DNA of 64,000 nucleotides from Culex pipiens pallens (taxonomy: Eukaryota > Arthropoda > Insecta > Diptera > Culicidae), in the NCBI RefSeq assembly GCF_016801865.2, contig NC_068938.1, positions 136,566,998-136,630,997 on the forward strand, given 5' to 3'. The notes under the pieces are model-generated. The model was not told where the DNA came from and searched no databases. It saw nothing but the letters and a program-made list of their open reading frames with translations. Shown here piece by piece: positions 48,076 to 60,380 of the stretch; positions within the stretch are counted from its first letter, which is position 1, and each line of letters starts with the position of its first letter. A program made the position numbers and the translations under genes.

Positions 48076-50524
48076 GTAAATTTCCCAAGTCCACCCCTGA
48101 AATCCGGAACCCGTTACAACAGTGACTCGATTGTTGAGCCCCTCCAGTGTACCTCCAGAGCAGCAATGGCATCATAATCGTGTCACCGTGAAGTGAGAGT
48201 GTAGGCTGGTTAGTGGAACGGACCCGAAATGATGTGATTATCCGTGATTATGTACTGCGTGCCGAAAGGAGATGGAATCCCCTCGCTCTGGATCCATTGC
48301 AATTTCATTGAAAGAAGAGGTGGAAGTGCTGAACTTCAATTTGTCGTAAAATTTTGATCTTGGAAGCATTGAAAAAAAGGTTTTTTCTGCTTCAATTGTT
48401 ATATTTTTCCAGAATCCAAAATTTATCTAAAATCAATTGATTTTTTTTTTCAGTTCAAATCAGTTGATTTCCTCGAACTCAGATAATTTCATCGAAATAA
48501 GTTGATTTTCTTGCATCAATGACGAGAAAAAATGCTATAATTTAAGAAAACTCTTCTCAACTTCCAACCCTTCCCGATGATGGATTGCATTTTGGCCCTC
48601 TCAACCAAGTGTTAATTGGAATACCAAGAGCGCGTCCAGATGCGAACTCCGATGTACAAAATACGCGCCCATAATTAATACAACAAGACAAAGTGCCGAA
48701 AATTCCCATTAATTTCGCGATCCCCGTTCGTTTCCACCGGTCCAACCCAACAGCAACAACCGAAAGTCATTTTCAGTAACGCTTTTCCACCAACAATAAA
48801 AAATCCCGAAGAAAAAGCGAAAAATTAGGCAAGACCCGCACACAATCGTGTCTCAGTCCTTGGGAGAATGAAATTGAATGATTAAATATTTACTTTGGCA
48901 TTCGCGTCACGTTTTCACTCGCGGGGAAATTATTTTCCACCCCGGCAAGATTACGACTCGGTTCGCTCTCGTTGCCTCACCGGCTTTACGACCGGGCTTT
49001 TCACGGTAATTAGAAGGGATAGAAATTAAATGAGTGGAACGTCGTGGACACCAACCTAGCGCGGACGTTGAAGAAGGTGGATTTCAATGAAAAATTGCTA
49101 AACAAGTTTAAAAATTTAATGATTTAAAAAAAAAATGATTTTGAAAATCCCGCAAAAGTTTTTTATAAGTCATCAAAAAATTACTCAAATTTTCTCACAG
49201 TGGGAACCAACCGTGTAACTTCAATTATGGTTGCTATTAATAAAGAATAATCGCTGCTTCAAGGTAGTGCTGCCTTCCACGGTTGCCAGTATAAAACAGA
49301 AAATAATCCTTCATAGTTGTTGGCAGTGTTGCCAGCACGATGGATTAACTGGTTGGTCACCTTGAAGAGTAGTGAGGATAAAATTAACTATACTGATTTT
49401 TAAAGAGCTTATTTTTCGTGCCACTTAATAAAACGAGCTTATTTTTCGTGATAAAACAAAACTAATAAAAAATATTAAAATCGACTGATCAGCTGTCGCC
49501 TTTTTGTTGTTTAAAAAGACAAAATATTTAAACCCAACCACGCTTCATTTGCAACATTTTGGAAGCATCAACCCCCCTCCCAACCTTAAAGCTTTGGGAC
49601 ACTTTGGCAAAGACGTCGGCAAACGTTTTGCATATAAATTGTTATTCATTTGCATGCATATATGAAATGGAGAGCAGCGGCAGATGCTGCCGGATAGAGT
49701 CTTGGAGAGACTCTTGGTGACGCGTCCTTGGACGGTTTTTTTTTCGGGTGGTGGAGTATCATTTGGTCCAGAAGCTGCGATGTGGCCGCAAAAACAACAA
49801 CAGCGAAAGTCGAAAGAAGTACGCTGGATGGCGCGCAGTTTTGGGACACAATGTTACAGTTTTTTCAGAGAACGGAAAAAAAACTTGAAGTAACTTTATA
49901 AATATTAAATGTTTTTGAAAAATAAAAACCCTTCAAATTTTATTCAAATATGACATAAAGTCTTAAATTAAAAATAAAAACGTTTTCGAATTAAATACTA
50001 TTAAAATTTTTTTTAAAGTTTTTGAGCAAAATTTGAATCACATTTCAAAATATTCCAGTTCTGATTAAAAAATAATCTTTTCCATAATTTCGCTGCCGGC
50101 CAGCATCCATTTTCAAAACCTTAACTTATGGATATCAATTAAAATCAACAAAAAGTACAAAAATACTATTTTTTATAATGAGATTTCATATTTTTTTAAA
50201 TTAACTTTAAGCAGTAATAAAAGCCATTGCATAGTGATAAAATTTTCCGTGCCCAATTTACTAAAACAGTTTTTTTTGCATGTGTGACACCATCATCCGA
50301 CAAATTACGACCAAGACACGAGCACGTTGTCCTTTGCTTCGCAGCTCAACCACAATACGAAAGAATAAACTGCACAGTTAAAAACATGGAAAATTTACCA
50401 CTCAATATTAATGTAGTTTTTGGTCCTAAACATTAAAAATATTATCAGAAAAAAAAATTCTTCACTCCACTTTTTCACAATAAGTTCAGAAAAAATAAAA
50501 ATAAAAATAAATCTTGGAAAAAAG
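48076..50524. other. Unique DNA, no gene recognised
   Basis: Mixed composition. The phrase GAGCTTATTTTTCGTG is duplicated near 49405 and 49434. No exon could be supported. Confidence 0.5.
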
Positions 50525-51797
50525 CACTTTGGAACAAGTCAGCTGGAACTACGAGTCAGTTGGAACTAAGAGACAGTTGGAAATAAAAGTCAGTTGAAAC
50601 AAAGAGTCAGTTTGATCTAAGAGTCAGTTAGAACTAAGAGTCAGTCGGAACTAAGAGCCAGTTGAAACTAAAAGTCGGTTGGAACTAAGAGTCAGCTATT
50701 GCTAAGAGTCAATTGGAACTAAGAGTCAGTTGGAACTAAGAGTCAGTTGGGACTACGAGTCAGTTGGGATTAAGAGTCAGCTGGAGCTAAGAGTCAGTTG
50801 AAGCTAAGAGTCAGTTGGAACTACGAGTCAGTTTGTACAAGGAGTTAGTTAGAACTAAGAGTCAGTTTGAACAAAGAGTCAGTTGAAAATACGAGTCAGT
50901 TTGAAAATGTCAGTTGCAACCAAGAGACAGTTGTAACAACGAGTCAGTTTGAACAATGAGTCAGTTGCAACTACGAGTCAGTTGAAACTAAGAGTCAATT
51001 GGAACCTAGAGCCAATTGAAACTTAGGGTCAGTTGGAACTACGAGTCAGTTGGGATTAAGAGTCAGTAGGAGCTAAGAGTCAGTTGAAGCTAAGAGTCAG
51101 TTGGAACTACGAGTCAGTTGGAATTAAGAGTCAGTTGGAACTACGAGTCAGTTTGAACTAAGAGTCCGTTTCAACTAAGAGTCAGTTGGAACTAAGAGTC
51201 AGTTGAAACTAAAAGTCGGTTGGAACTAAGAGTCAGCTATTGCTAAGAGTCAGTTAGAACTACGAGTCAGTTGGAACTAAGAGTCAGTTGGAACTAAGAG
51301 TCAGTTGAAATTAAAAATCAGTTGGAACTAAGAGTCAGGAGGAACTATCAGTTGGAACTAAGAATCAGCTGAAACTAAGAGTCAGTTGGAACTACGAGTC
51401 AGTTTGTACAAAGAGTCAGTTAGAACTAAGAGTCAGTTTGAACAAAGAGTCAGTTGAAAATGTCAGTTGCAACCAAGAGACAGTTGTAACAACGAGTCAG
51501 TTTGAACAAAGAGTCAGTTGTAACAACGAGCCAGTTGCAACAACGAGTCAGTTGGAACAATGAGTCAGTTGCAACTACGAGTCAGTTGAAACTAAGAGTC
51601 AATTGGAACCTAGAGCCAATTGAAACTTGGGGTCAGTTGGAACTACGAGTCAGTTGGGATTAAGAGTCAGCTGGAGCTAAGAGTCAGTTGAAGCTAAGAG
51701 TCAGTTGGAACTACGAGTCAGTTGGAATTAAGAGTCAGTTGGAACTTATAATCAGTTTGAACTAAGAGTCCGTTTCAACTAAGAGTCAGTTGGAATT
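50525..51797. repeat. 17 bp satellite array 1
   Basis: About 75 copies of a 17 bp unit, GAACTAAGAGTCAGTTG with the variant GAACTACGAGTCAGTTG. A longer period of about 570-600 bp is visible: the passage from GAGTCAGTTTGTACAA through AACCAAGAGACAGTTGTAAC occurs at about 50825 and again at 51396. Likewise GAGCCAATTGAAACTT occurs near 51009 and 51613. Confidence 0.93.
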
Positions 51798-52395
51798 ATG
51801 CGTCAAAACACTTTTTTAACAGTGTAAAGCCGCAAAATTCTGTCGAACTGCGGCATAACAACATGGCTAAATCCTCCCCTTGAGACCTAGCACCATGCCA
51901 GCAACAAAAAAATGAAGAAAAAGGACGACGCTCAAGAGAGAGAGAGTCTAGCTGGAACATTATTAGAAATCAATTCCTCGCCATATGTGACCACCTTAAG
52001 ACACAACCATCTTAAGAAAGTAGGGGGAGAACGTGGCAGTCTTGCGTTTTTTTCTAGGTTAAATTCTTGCAGAGATATTCAGACTTCAAGAATAGAGCCA
52101 TTTTGGTTAAAGCTTTAAATGACTTGCTCAAAGTTTCAAACTGTGCTAAATCCAAATAGTTATCAAGTCTTAAGAATATTTCAAAACGTAATTTCAACTG
52201 GCAACTCAACCCTCAACCCTTAAGGTAAACACGTGTTCAGCATAGACAAGCTCCCAACGCGTTTGATCCCAGCAGAATCCTTGCAAGGAGCAGCACAAAT
52301 TTGCTAGCAAACATCACCGTCGTCGTCGTCGTCATCGTGCTGCATCAGCAGCATCTCTTCCCGGTCGTCTTCGTCGTGCCGGTGTAGACTTCAAA

Positions 52396-52435
52396 ACTCA
52401 CCTAGAAGAAGAGAAGCAAGAATAAAAGTAAATTA
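52396..52435 (-). promoter_or_regulatory. Ratchet point 2 (juxtaposed 3'/5' splice sites)
   Basis: Minus strand: an ACTAAT branch-like word about 30 nt upstream, a long pyrimidine tract, TTCTTCTAG, and with no gap GTGAGTTTTG. The junction is between 52402 and 52401. Both halves fit consensus better than any comparable site I found in the window. The frame following the junction is open for only 18 codons, so a zero-length recursive exon is more likely than a coding exon. Confidence 0.5.
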
Positions 52436-52543
52436 GTAAAACGTTGGCTAACTTAAGGGAAGGGAGGGCGAACCTCCCTTTGGCTTGTCAGTCAAGGATC
52501 AGGAAGCAAATCATTCCGCACAAAACGACTCTGGAGGAGGTCG

Positions 52544-52568
52544 GGACGACCCCCGAGAGGGGTCGTCC
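52544..52568. repeat. Perfect 10 bp hairpin
   Basis: GGACGACCCC, loop CGAGA, GGGGTCGTCC. On the minus strand it lies about 140 nt upstream of ratchet point 2. Whether it has a role is unknown. Confidence 0.6.
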
Positions 52569-53170
52569 AAAAGAAAGAAAAAAACGAGGAGTCCTTGATG
52601 AGGATTGCATTTGATGTGCTCTCGGGTTTTTCCTTCTCTGTGTTTACATCGGTGAGTGGCAGCAATTCGATTAAATAAATAGGGAAAATAGACCAGGATT
52701 TTGGAGTGCGATTGGGATGATGATGATGCTCCCTTTTGAATTGAACCGGGGATCGATTTCGAAAGGGGGTGGGTTCAACATAATTGAAGGTTGGTCTTCG
52801 ATTCGGTACTTTGGGGCTGAGTGTGTAAAACAAGCATTTGTTCGGGGTTTTCTTTTGGAAGAGGTTCGAACTTTGGGAGGGGTAAAAATATGCAAAGCGA
52901 GTAGTTGTTTACATTTATTGAAAATCGACAGCAATTTAACGTCAAGTGAGTTGAAATCTTCTTTACTCCACTTTGAACGAATTGAACTTCACTTGCGTCG
53001 AACGATGAGCAAATTTGAAAAACAATTGAGATAAATCAATCCTGTACCCTTGAAATCATCAACTGCATCTCTAAAACGGACTTCAATGCAAAGTTGAGGT
53101 TCTTCGATTGCTCTTATTAAAGTGAAGTAAGTTAGTGAAAAGTGAGGTTAGCTCAAAAGGTAAGTACATT

Positions 53171-53527
53171 TGAAATTACAAGTCAGTTGAAACTACGAGT
53201 CAGTTAAAAACTACGAGTCAGTTGGAACTACGAGTCAGTTGGAGCTACGAGTCAGTTGGAACTAAGTGTCAGATGGAACTACGAGTCAGTTGGAACTACG
53301 AGTCAGTTGGAACTACGAGTCAGTTGGAACTACGAGTCAGTTGGAACTACGAGTCAGTTGGAACTACGAGTCAGTTGGAACTACGAGTCAGTTGGAACTA
53401 CGAGTCAGTTGGAACTAAGAGTCAGTTGGAACTACGAGCCAGTTGGAACTACGAGTCAGTTGAAACTACGAGTCAGTTGGAACTAAGTGTCAGTTGGAAC
53501 TAAGAGTCAGTTGGAACTACGAGTCAT
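53171..53527. repeat. 17 bp satellite array 2
   Basis: About 20 copies of GAACTACGAGTCAGTTG, much more uniform than array 1. Because 17 is not a multiple of 3, the array gives open frames with a 17-residue period (53222-53503 and 53256-53486); these are artefacts. Confidence 0.93.
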
Positions 53528-55084
53528 ATAAATCTCTTTAATCAGAACCAACGAATCTTTAAACACACACTTGAGTGACGTTAATACTTCCGCCATCAGC
53601 TGCACTAGACTTCCGGCTGCCAGTGAAACGCCACCCCGTTCTAATTAAAAGTGACGGTCAAACTGTTATCGCTTGCGTGAGTATGTGTGAAAGTGCATAT
53701 TTTCAAGCAGAGTAGAGTGAACTTATAATCGAAGAGCCATTCAACTGACACTTCAACTAACCGCCTGCAAAGAACACCATAAATCTTTAAGATCTTTGCC
53801 ACCCCCGCGCAGAGACAATAGAGTCTGCACAATTGGTTGCTCGGTTCGAAGTCGGTAAGCAATACCGAGGGCAAGTATATTGTGTGTGTGTATTGACAGT
53901 TTGGGCTATCCGACCCGCTTCCACCACAACCTCAACGGCAAAACTTTCCGCAAAGCAACTTTATCTGTGCAAGATTTATGTGCTTTCGAAGGTAGAGCAA
54001 CTGAGCACAGCAGCTTTTGTTTTCCTCCCCAAAGATACCCAATATTGTTGATGCTTCGCCTGTGTGCGTTTCAGCTCAGCTCTATTTGCACGGGGGTTTG
54101 TGTGAGTGTGCTCGCACTATTGACAGTTTAACAGATTTGCAGTAAATCTTTGGCACCTCTACGAGTGGATTATTTAAAGTTGCTCGAAAAGGGGTTGTTG
54201 TCCCGACTTCCGGTGTAATTATTACCTAATTTGTCATAGCAAATAATAGCTGTTGCGATGTGTTAGTGTGCGCTCGTTGAAGGCCAAAAGCCGACTCTAT
54301 TGTGATAACACCATCATTAATCTCGCTGGCACTTACTTTTCGGGCGGAACAGCCCGAAAAAAAGTGTCGTGTAGGACGCTGCTGACCAAGGTGGGTAGAA
54401 GTTTGAAGGTGTACTAGAACGCAACTGTCAAATTGGTCGTTTGGTCGACCTAAAGGTATGCGCCTTAACTAAAATATCGACTTTCTTGAATGCTGTCACT
54501 TCTACAATCAATTTTTTCAACTAACTAAATTTGAGTCTAGTCTTAAAATCCACCACACCTGCAACATCAACAAACCTTGTTCGGAACTGAGAGGCGTCAG
54601 TGCGAAACCCCTAAAAAGACAACTGCCGGTCCTGCCGGAATGACCCACTCGTTGCACGACCAGTACAGCCAGGACCGCACAAAGGACGCGACCAGGATCA
54701 TTTACATAACACTCGAGGGGGCCAAAGCCTCTACTGTACGGACCAGAGGACGACCGTCGCACTTTTTTTTTTGCTCGAGCACGCAGACATTCATCATTGG
54801 CGACTTCCGGAATTTCGCGCGCGCTGGACCACGGTGAGGAGGAAGGAGCGTGTGAGCGCGCGCGGTGTAATTGTCGGGTCCAGGATGAAAGGAGCAGATG
54901 TCCGATAAAGAGGTTCGAGCGGAGTTATGAGGGCCAACGGGTTTCGCAGTGTGATGTGTGTGTGAGGAGTTGGTGGAATTTTAGATGAATTTGGAGGCGT
55001 TGAAGAGGGCTTTAAAGAACGATGATTGTTGGATTTTAGGTTTAAAGTCTAGGAATTCAACTGACTGAAAGATATATTGACGTG
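53528..55084. other. Unique spacer between arrays 2 and 3
   Basis: No gene recognised. Moderately GC-rich with short frames on both strands. Confidence 0.5.
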
Positions 55085-55290
55085 CAACTAAGAGTCAGTT
55101 GGAACTACGAGTCAGTTGGAACTACGAGTCAGTTGGAACTACGAGTCAGTTGAAACTAAGAGTCAGTTGGAACTAGGAGTCAGTTGGAACAACGTGTCAG
55201 TGGAACTACGAGTCAGTTGGAACTACGAGTCAGTTGGAACTAAGAGTCAGTTGAAACAACGAGTCAGTTGGAACTAAGAGTCAATCGCAA
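55085..55290. repeat. 17 bp satellite array 3
   Basis: About 12 copies of the GAACTACGAGTCAGTTG unit in the same orientation as arrays 1 and 2, fading at GAGTCAATCGCAAAG. Confidence 0.92.
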
Positions 55291-57049
55291 AGAAGAGACA
55301 GTTGCAATGACTCTGGTAGTCTTCAAACCCTCTATTTCGTCACCACCAACAATTTGTGACCCGGTATATCCAACACCCGACCGAAACCAACCGCAGCCAA
55401 ACCCCATAATTGACAACGAGGGGTCAAAACTTTTCACCATATTTGTTTTGCGCCAACCCCCCCGGAACATCCTCCGTACTCTCTTAGCATAGCTAAACAA
55501 GAAGTCGCTTGATGAGAAGGGGCAACTCGCCCTGTGTACACTACACACTACACTACCGGAGAGATGTTTATTGCTATAATCAACTCTCGTCTCCTCTTCA
55601 CCGGGGAGTTTGCCCGGAAGAAACTTGCCCCATTAAACGTGTGACGAGAGGGCTGGGGGTGGCAAACTTTAGTTTTATTTCCCGTTCAACGAAGATCTAT
55701 CCGCAATGCAGATCGGATTGCCGAAACGAACTTTTTTTTTTTCTCCCTCTCGACTCAGGTATTAGGGCGCCGCGGCGGAAGAAGAAGCTGGAAAAGTGAG
55801 AGCATTTCATTTTGGGGAATCTCCGACATGTGCCGACGGTAGAACTTCGTCAGATGTTCCGGCAAATACCACAGTCGAATGGATAAAAGTATGCGGTGTG
55901 GTGTCGGTTGAGCAGGTTTTCTAATGCGTCCCTGGAGGGATGAGGGGGAAACCAAACTCCGGTGGTTGAGATGTTTGTGGGATTCCGAGTCAGTTCCCTT
56001 TTTGCAAAACTGATGTGCAGTTGAGGCGTCATCTCTCCGTGATGACCACCCTGGTGTTCCGGCCGGAGAGATGCAGTGTTTGTACGATAAGAAAGGTTGT
56101 TTATTGGTACTTGGTGCAAGAAGTCCGGGATATTTGATGCCGGTGCAAACTTTAAACTTGTTTCGGGAGGCAACTCTCCCAAACCTCAAACCAAGTGTTC
56201 ACCGGTCGTCGGAGGTAAATGCCAAAAATTCACCACTTCAATGTCGGGCAGCATCTTCTGCCCTCACACGACGACTGTCCAGCTCACAATATGCCCGGAA
56301 TAAACATCTCTCCCCCTTAATGGCCTTTCATCCGACAAAGCTGTTGATGGGCTCCGGGTCAGTCATAATCTGGTGCCCGTTGTGCAAATTCGGGTACGAC
56401 CCCCCAGCAAACCGACCCGAAAAGTTTTGTGCTCCAACGCCATCATCGTGTAGTCAGAAATTGCACTTTGCACAAAACTTAAGCGTTTGGAAGGGGAGGG
56501 GGTGGTCTCGTCCAGATTAGATTACCTTTGATGGGAAACTCGCACACAACCCGACAACGACGACGACGATGATGAGAGTTTGGGAAGACCCCCCCTCAGA
56601 AGAGTGTGGTGAGTTAAAATTAAATTACGGCATCATCACCACCCCCGAACGATAACGATTCGCCCCCAAATGGCAATTAACATTTGTTATACTCAATCTA
56701 TTTTAATCTCTCTCTCTCAGCTGTTCTTTGGAGTTTTTGGGGAGACCTGGTGACTCTTGCCACGCCATGGTACGATATTTGGCAAATGGCCATGGTTCGA
56801 AATCCGTCCCGAAGACTCTCCGACTCTGTGTGCAATCACCCATTGGATATGAAACAATAATGCCGAGCTCACACTTCTTGAAGGTTGAAGCACTCTTGAG
56901 TTCAAACATACACACACACTCGTGTTGAAGTCAGTTTGAAGACACTGATTGGGAGCAACAGTTGAAATCGGTTTCAATTCTGGCGGGAGTTACTTGTTTG
57001 TTTTTGGGAAGAACTCTCTGTAAAGCTTAGAGATTTCGTTGCTTTCTCA
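55291..57049. other. Unique DNA, no gene recognised
   Basis: GC-rich, with dense overlapping frames (for example 55755-56189 minus and 56071-56520 plus). The frames shadow each other on opposite strands and show no domain, so none is called. Confidence 0.45.
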
Positions 57050-58200
57050 GAACCGGAAAGCCTTAAGATATCTAGGGTATTGCTGCTACGTCCTCAATGT
57101 TGGCCATTAGGGCATAGGTCCTGGTAAAGGGCATCAGAGTTAAGAGCACTGGTTTTGGACATTAGGACCTTGGAGTTCCTCGTTTGTTTTTTTTTTTTTC
57201 AAAGAACACTTTCAAAGTCGTAGTTAAAATAAGTCCAAAAAGGTTCTAGGACCTAAATCTAGGACCTAGATCTATGAGCTAAATGTTTAGTTGCTTCACA
57301 GATCCGGGAACCCGAAAGCCTTATCTAGGTTATTGATAGGTCCTTAATTTTTGGACATTAGGACCATGGGGTTACTTTTTTTAAATGACACTATCAAAAT
57401 CGTAGTTAAAATATTTTCAAAAAGGTTCTAATACATAAATCTCGGACCTGAAACTAGGATCTAGATGTCCTAATTTGTTGCTACACAGATCCGGGAACCG
57501 GAAAGACATGCTTCATCTAAGTTATTGCAAGGTCCCTTACTTTTGTCCATTAGGTCATAGGTTCTTGTAAAGGGCATCAACGTCAAGAGCACTGGTTTTG
57601 AACATTAGGACCTTAGAGTTACTCGTTTGTTTTTTTTAAGAGCACTGTCAAAATCGTAGTTAAAATATGTCCAAAAAGGTTCTAATACATAAATCTAGGA
57701 CTCAAAACTAGGATCTAGTTGTTCTATTTCGTTGCTGCACAGATCCGGGAACCGAAAAGACTTGCGGCATCTAGGTTATTGCTAGGTCCCTAAGTTTTGG
57801 CCATTAGGTCATAGGTTCTGGTAAAGGGCATCAACGTTAAGAGCACTGGTTTCGGACATTAGGACCTTGGAATTGCTAGTTTGTTTTTTTAAGATCACTG
57901 TCAAAATCGTAGTTAAAATATGTCCAAAAAGGTTCTAGGATAAAGATCTAGAATCTGGATGTCCTATTTCGTTGTTTCACATATCCTAGAACCGGTGAGA
58001 CTTGCGGCAACTAGATTATTGCTAGGTTTTTAAGAGTTGGCCATTAGGTCATAGATAATTGGGATGTAGTTCCTATTTTTTATATTAAAAAATTAACGTT
58101 CCTTAGTTTTGGACATTAGAATACAAAAACCTGGTGGTGAACAAACAGATAAACGTAAACAGTGTTGGATTATTAAGGCCAATGACCTAAGTATAGGTCA
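57050..58200. repeat. Tandem repeat of about 255 bp
   Basis: Four to five copies carry the landmarks GGCCATTAGG-CATAGGT, AAAGGGCATCA, TTAAGAGCACTGGTTT, AAAATCGTAGTTAAAAT, AAAAAGGTTCTA and CACAGATCCGGGAACC. Landmark AAAGGGCATCA sits at 57126, 57569 and 57824; the second unit has lost that part. The last copy is degraded. Confidence 0.85.
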
Positions 58201-58989
58201 TTAGGACAAAAAGCTTCTATTTGGAACAATACCTATTTTTTCTCTTTAAAATCTCATTTAAAACCATTTAGAGCAATTAATTTGCCATAACCCACCTCAG
58301 GGCAAGCTGTCTAATGTTAAATGCATGTAATTTCCCAACTTGGAATGACCTTTTCTTCCACTTTGTCACCCCAATCACGAAGTAATTTTTCCGGAGAAAG
58401 CGCGACATTCCGGCAGCACAGAAAAAAAATGAACTCTCCATTATGCGCCATCCATATGTTGTCCCACCGAAAAAAGTAAGCCCCGCTCAACCCTTTCACC
58501 ACACGCTAAAATAATAACCATCATCTAAAAACAACGGCAACCCCACGCCACCGACTCCCCCGCCATCGGATCGTGATATGTTAATAAACTTCTCTTTATA
58601 ATCGAAAAATTACTTCATTTAGGCCAACCGCACTGCCGTTGCTGATGATGTCCTTCCTCTCCGCTGTTGTTTTCGTTTTTGCCGATGTCCCCCCAAAAAA
58701 GGGCCGGAACAACGAAGGATGACAACCGGGTCGGGCACGTAGCCATAGTCACGTCCTAAATTTTGATTCATGAATATAATTAACTAGACCGATGCCGGGG
58801 CCAGGCTGGCTGGCTGGTATGGTGCCGTTCCTCACACGATGAGGACAAATATCAGATATTCCGCACAGCCCGCCTGGTTGATGATGTGCTGCCTGGCTAG
58901 CGTCTGGCGAGAGTGGCGGGACAGCGATGGCGGAATATCGTTTGTTTTATTCGGGACGATATGGTTCTTTGAACATAGAACTGGAAAAG
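58201..58989. other. Unique DNA, no gene recognised
   Basis: Mixed composition, no exon supported. Confidence 0.5.
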
Positions 58990-59450
58990 TTTTAATTGTT
59001 GGGACAAAAGTGGTCAATTGGACACAAAAAACATTTGAACAACAGTCTAAAGATAAATTATGGGACAGAATGGTCATTTGTGTCATAGCTTGTTGAACAG
59101 TCAAAACAGAAATCAAATGCTTGATTGTGGGACAAAATGGTCATTTGGACACATCGCTTGTCAAACAGAGAAACTGAACTCAAATGCTTAATTGTGGGAC
59201 AAAATGGTCATTTGGACACATCGCTTGTCAAACAGAGAAACTGATCTCAAATGATTGATTGTGGGACAAAATGGTCATTTGGACACATTGCTTGTCAAAC
59301 AGAGAAACTGAACTCCAATGCTTGATTGTGGGACAAAATGGTCATTTGGACACATAGCTTGTCAAAACTGTGAAACTGAACTCAAATGTCATAAGTCGTA
59401 GTCTTAATCTAATGTTTGGTAATGGGACAAATTGGTCAGTGTCAATATTT
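58990..59450. repeat. 66-67 bp minisatellite (GGGACAAAATGGTCATTTGG)
   Basis: Units start GTGGGACAAAATGG at 59128, 59194, 59261 and 59328 and contain TTGTCAAACAGAGAAACTGA. Less regular copies lie on both sides. The central copies are nearly identical. Confidence 0.9.
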
Positions 59451-59929
59451 ATCAAAAATCCAACATTTTAAGCTTCCACCATCACTGCCCCTTCTGTCGG
59501 CCATCGACGGCACGGATCCAAAAAATCCAAACCTCGGCTGAATCCACCGAAGCCGTTGCACCAGCGCGCTGGTCTTTCCCCGAAAAGTCAAGATATCGCC
59601 AGGATGGATCTCATATCGTACGCTCCGCCGTACCCGTCCCGACCGTAGGACGATCCAAGCCAACGCAAAAAAAAACTCTCATTGTTCATTCGACGGATCG
59701 TTGCTTTCCGTTGACATTGGCTCTCATGAATGAAGAATGAGACTTTTGCGAACTCTGCTGGCCGGCCGCCGGTGGCACCGTGGTCATTTAGCACCGGAGT
59801 GCGGCGTTATTGTCCGACCCCCAGAAGCCAGAAGGTTCACCACCAGCAGGAGACCGCACACACAGTGGCGCCATCCCAACGCCGTCGTCCTTTTTGCTAC
59901 CGCCAGAGTCTGCGGTTTTTCGGGATGGA

Positions 59930-60380
59930 TAGGGGAGGGTTGGGTAGAGTGGGACGAGGTGGGACGGAATGCTTAAATTTCGGTAGAAGTGAATCTGTGG
60001 GACAAAACGTCCGTTTGGGCACTTTAGAGCTCAACACGAATAAAACAACCAATCTTTTAAAGGTGGGACAGAAAGGTACATTTGGGCATGATGAGACAAA
60101 ATTGAGCATTTGGGAATGTCACTAATAAAAAAATGTAAAAAAAATGAAGAAGCAAATAAAAGTTTCAAAAATGAGCTTGTGGTACATAATGAAATGCTAA
60201 AAACGACAAAGTGAGACAAAAATGAACTTTTGGACATGGTTGAATGTTTCTAAGTTAAGTCAGTGTTTGTGAGCCAACATTGTCTCTCAGTTACAGAGAA
60301 AAAAATAACCAAAGAGATTCAATCTAAGCAAAAGTAACAGTGGGACAAAAGTGTACATTTGGACACGTCACCGTTTCTCA
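59930..60380. repeat. GGGACA-rich duplicated block, copy 1
   Basis: It shares ordered landmarks with 61395-61880: GGAGGGTTGGGTAGAGTG, AGAAGTGAATCTGTGGGACA, AAAGGTACATTTGGGCA, GTGAGACAAAAATGAAC and AGTGTACATTTGGACAC. It also carries the minisatellite word of 58990-59450. Confidence 0.75.

Larger units (their letters stand above)
51798..53170. other. Unique spacer between arrays 1 and 2
   Basis: No gene recognised. It contains the second ratchet-like splice junction (52401), a CGTC-rich microsatellite near 52318-52340 and a perfect 10 bp hairpin at 52544-52568. Confidence 0.5.

Noticed and set aside
53222..53503. Open frame with a 17-residue repeat (ELRVSWNYESVGTTSQL)
   Set aside because: It is the translation of a 17 bp satellite; any non-multiple-of-3 repeat without stops gives this in several frames, and a sister frame exists at 53256-53486.
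50525..55290. Regular repeats considered as a CRISPR array
   Set aside because: Units are contiguous 17-mers without unique spacers, in eukaryotic DNA.
55755..56520. Overlapping 110-149 codon frames on both strands
   Set aside because: Mutually shadowing frames in GC-rich DNA; no domain, splice pattern or codon signal that I could support.
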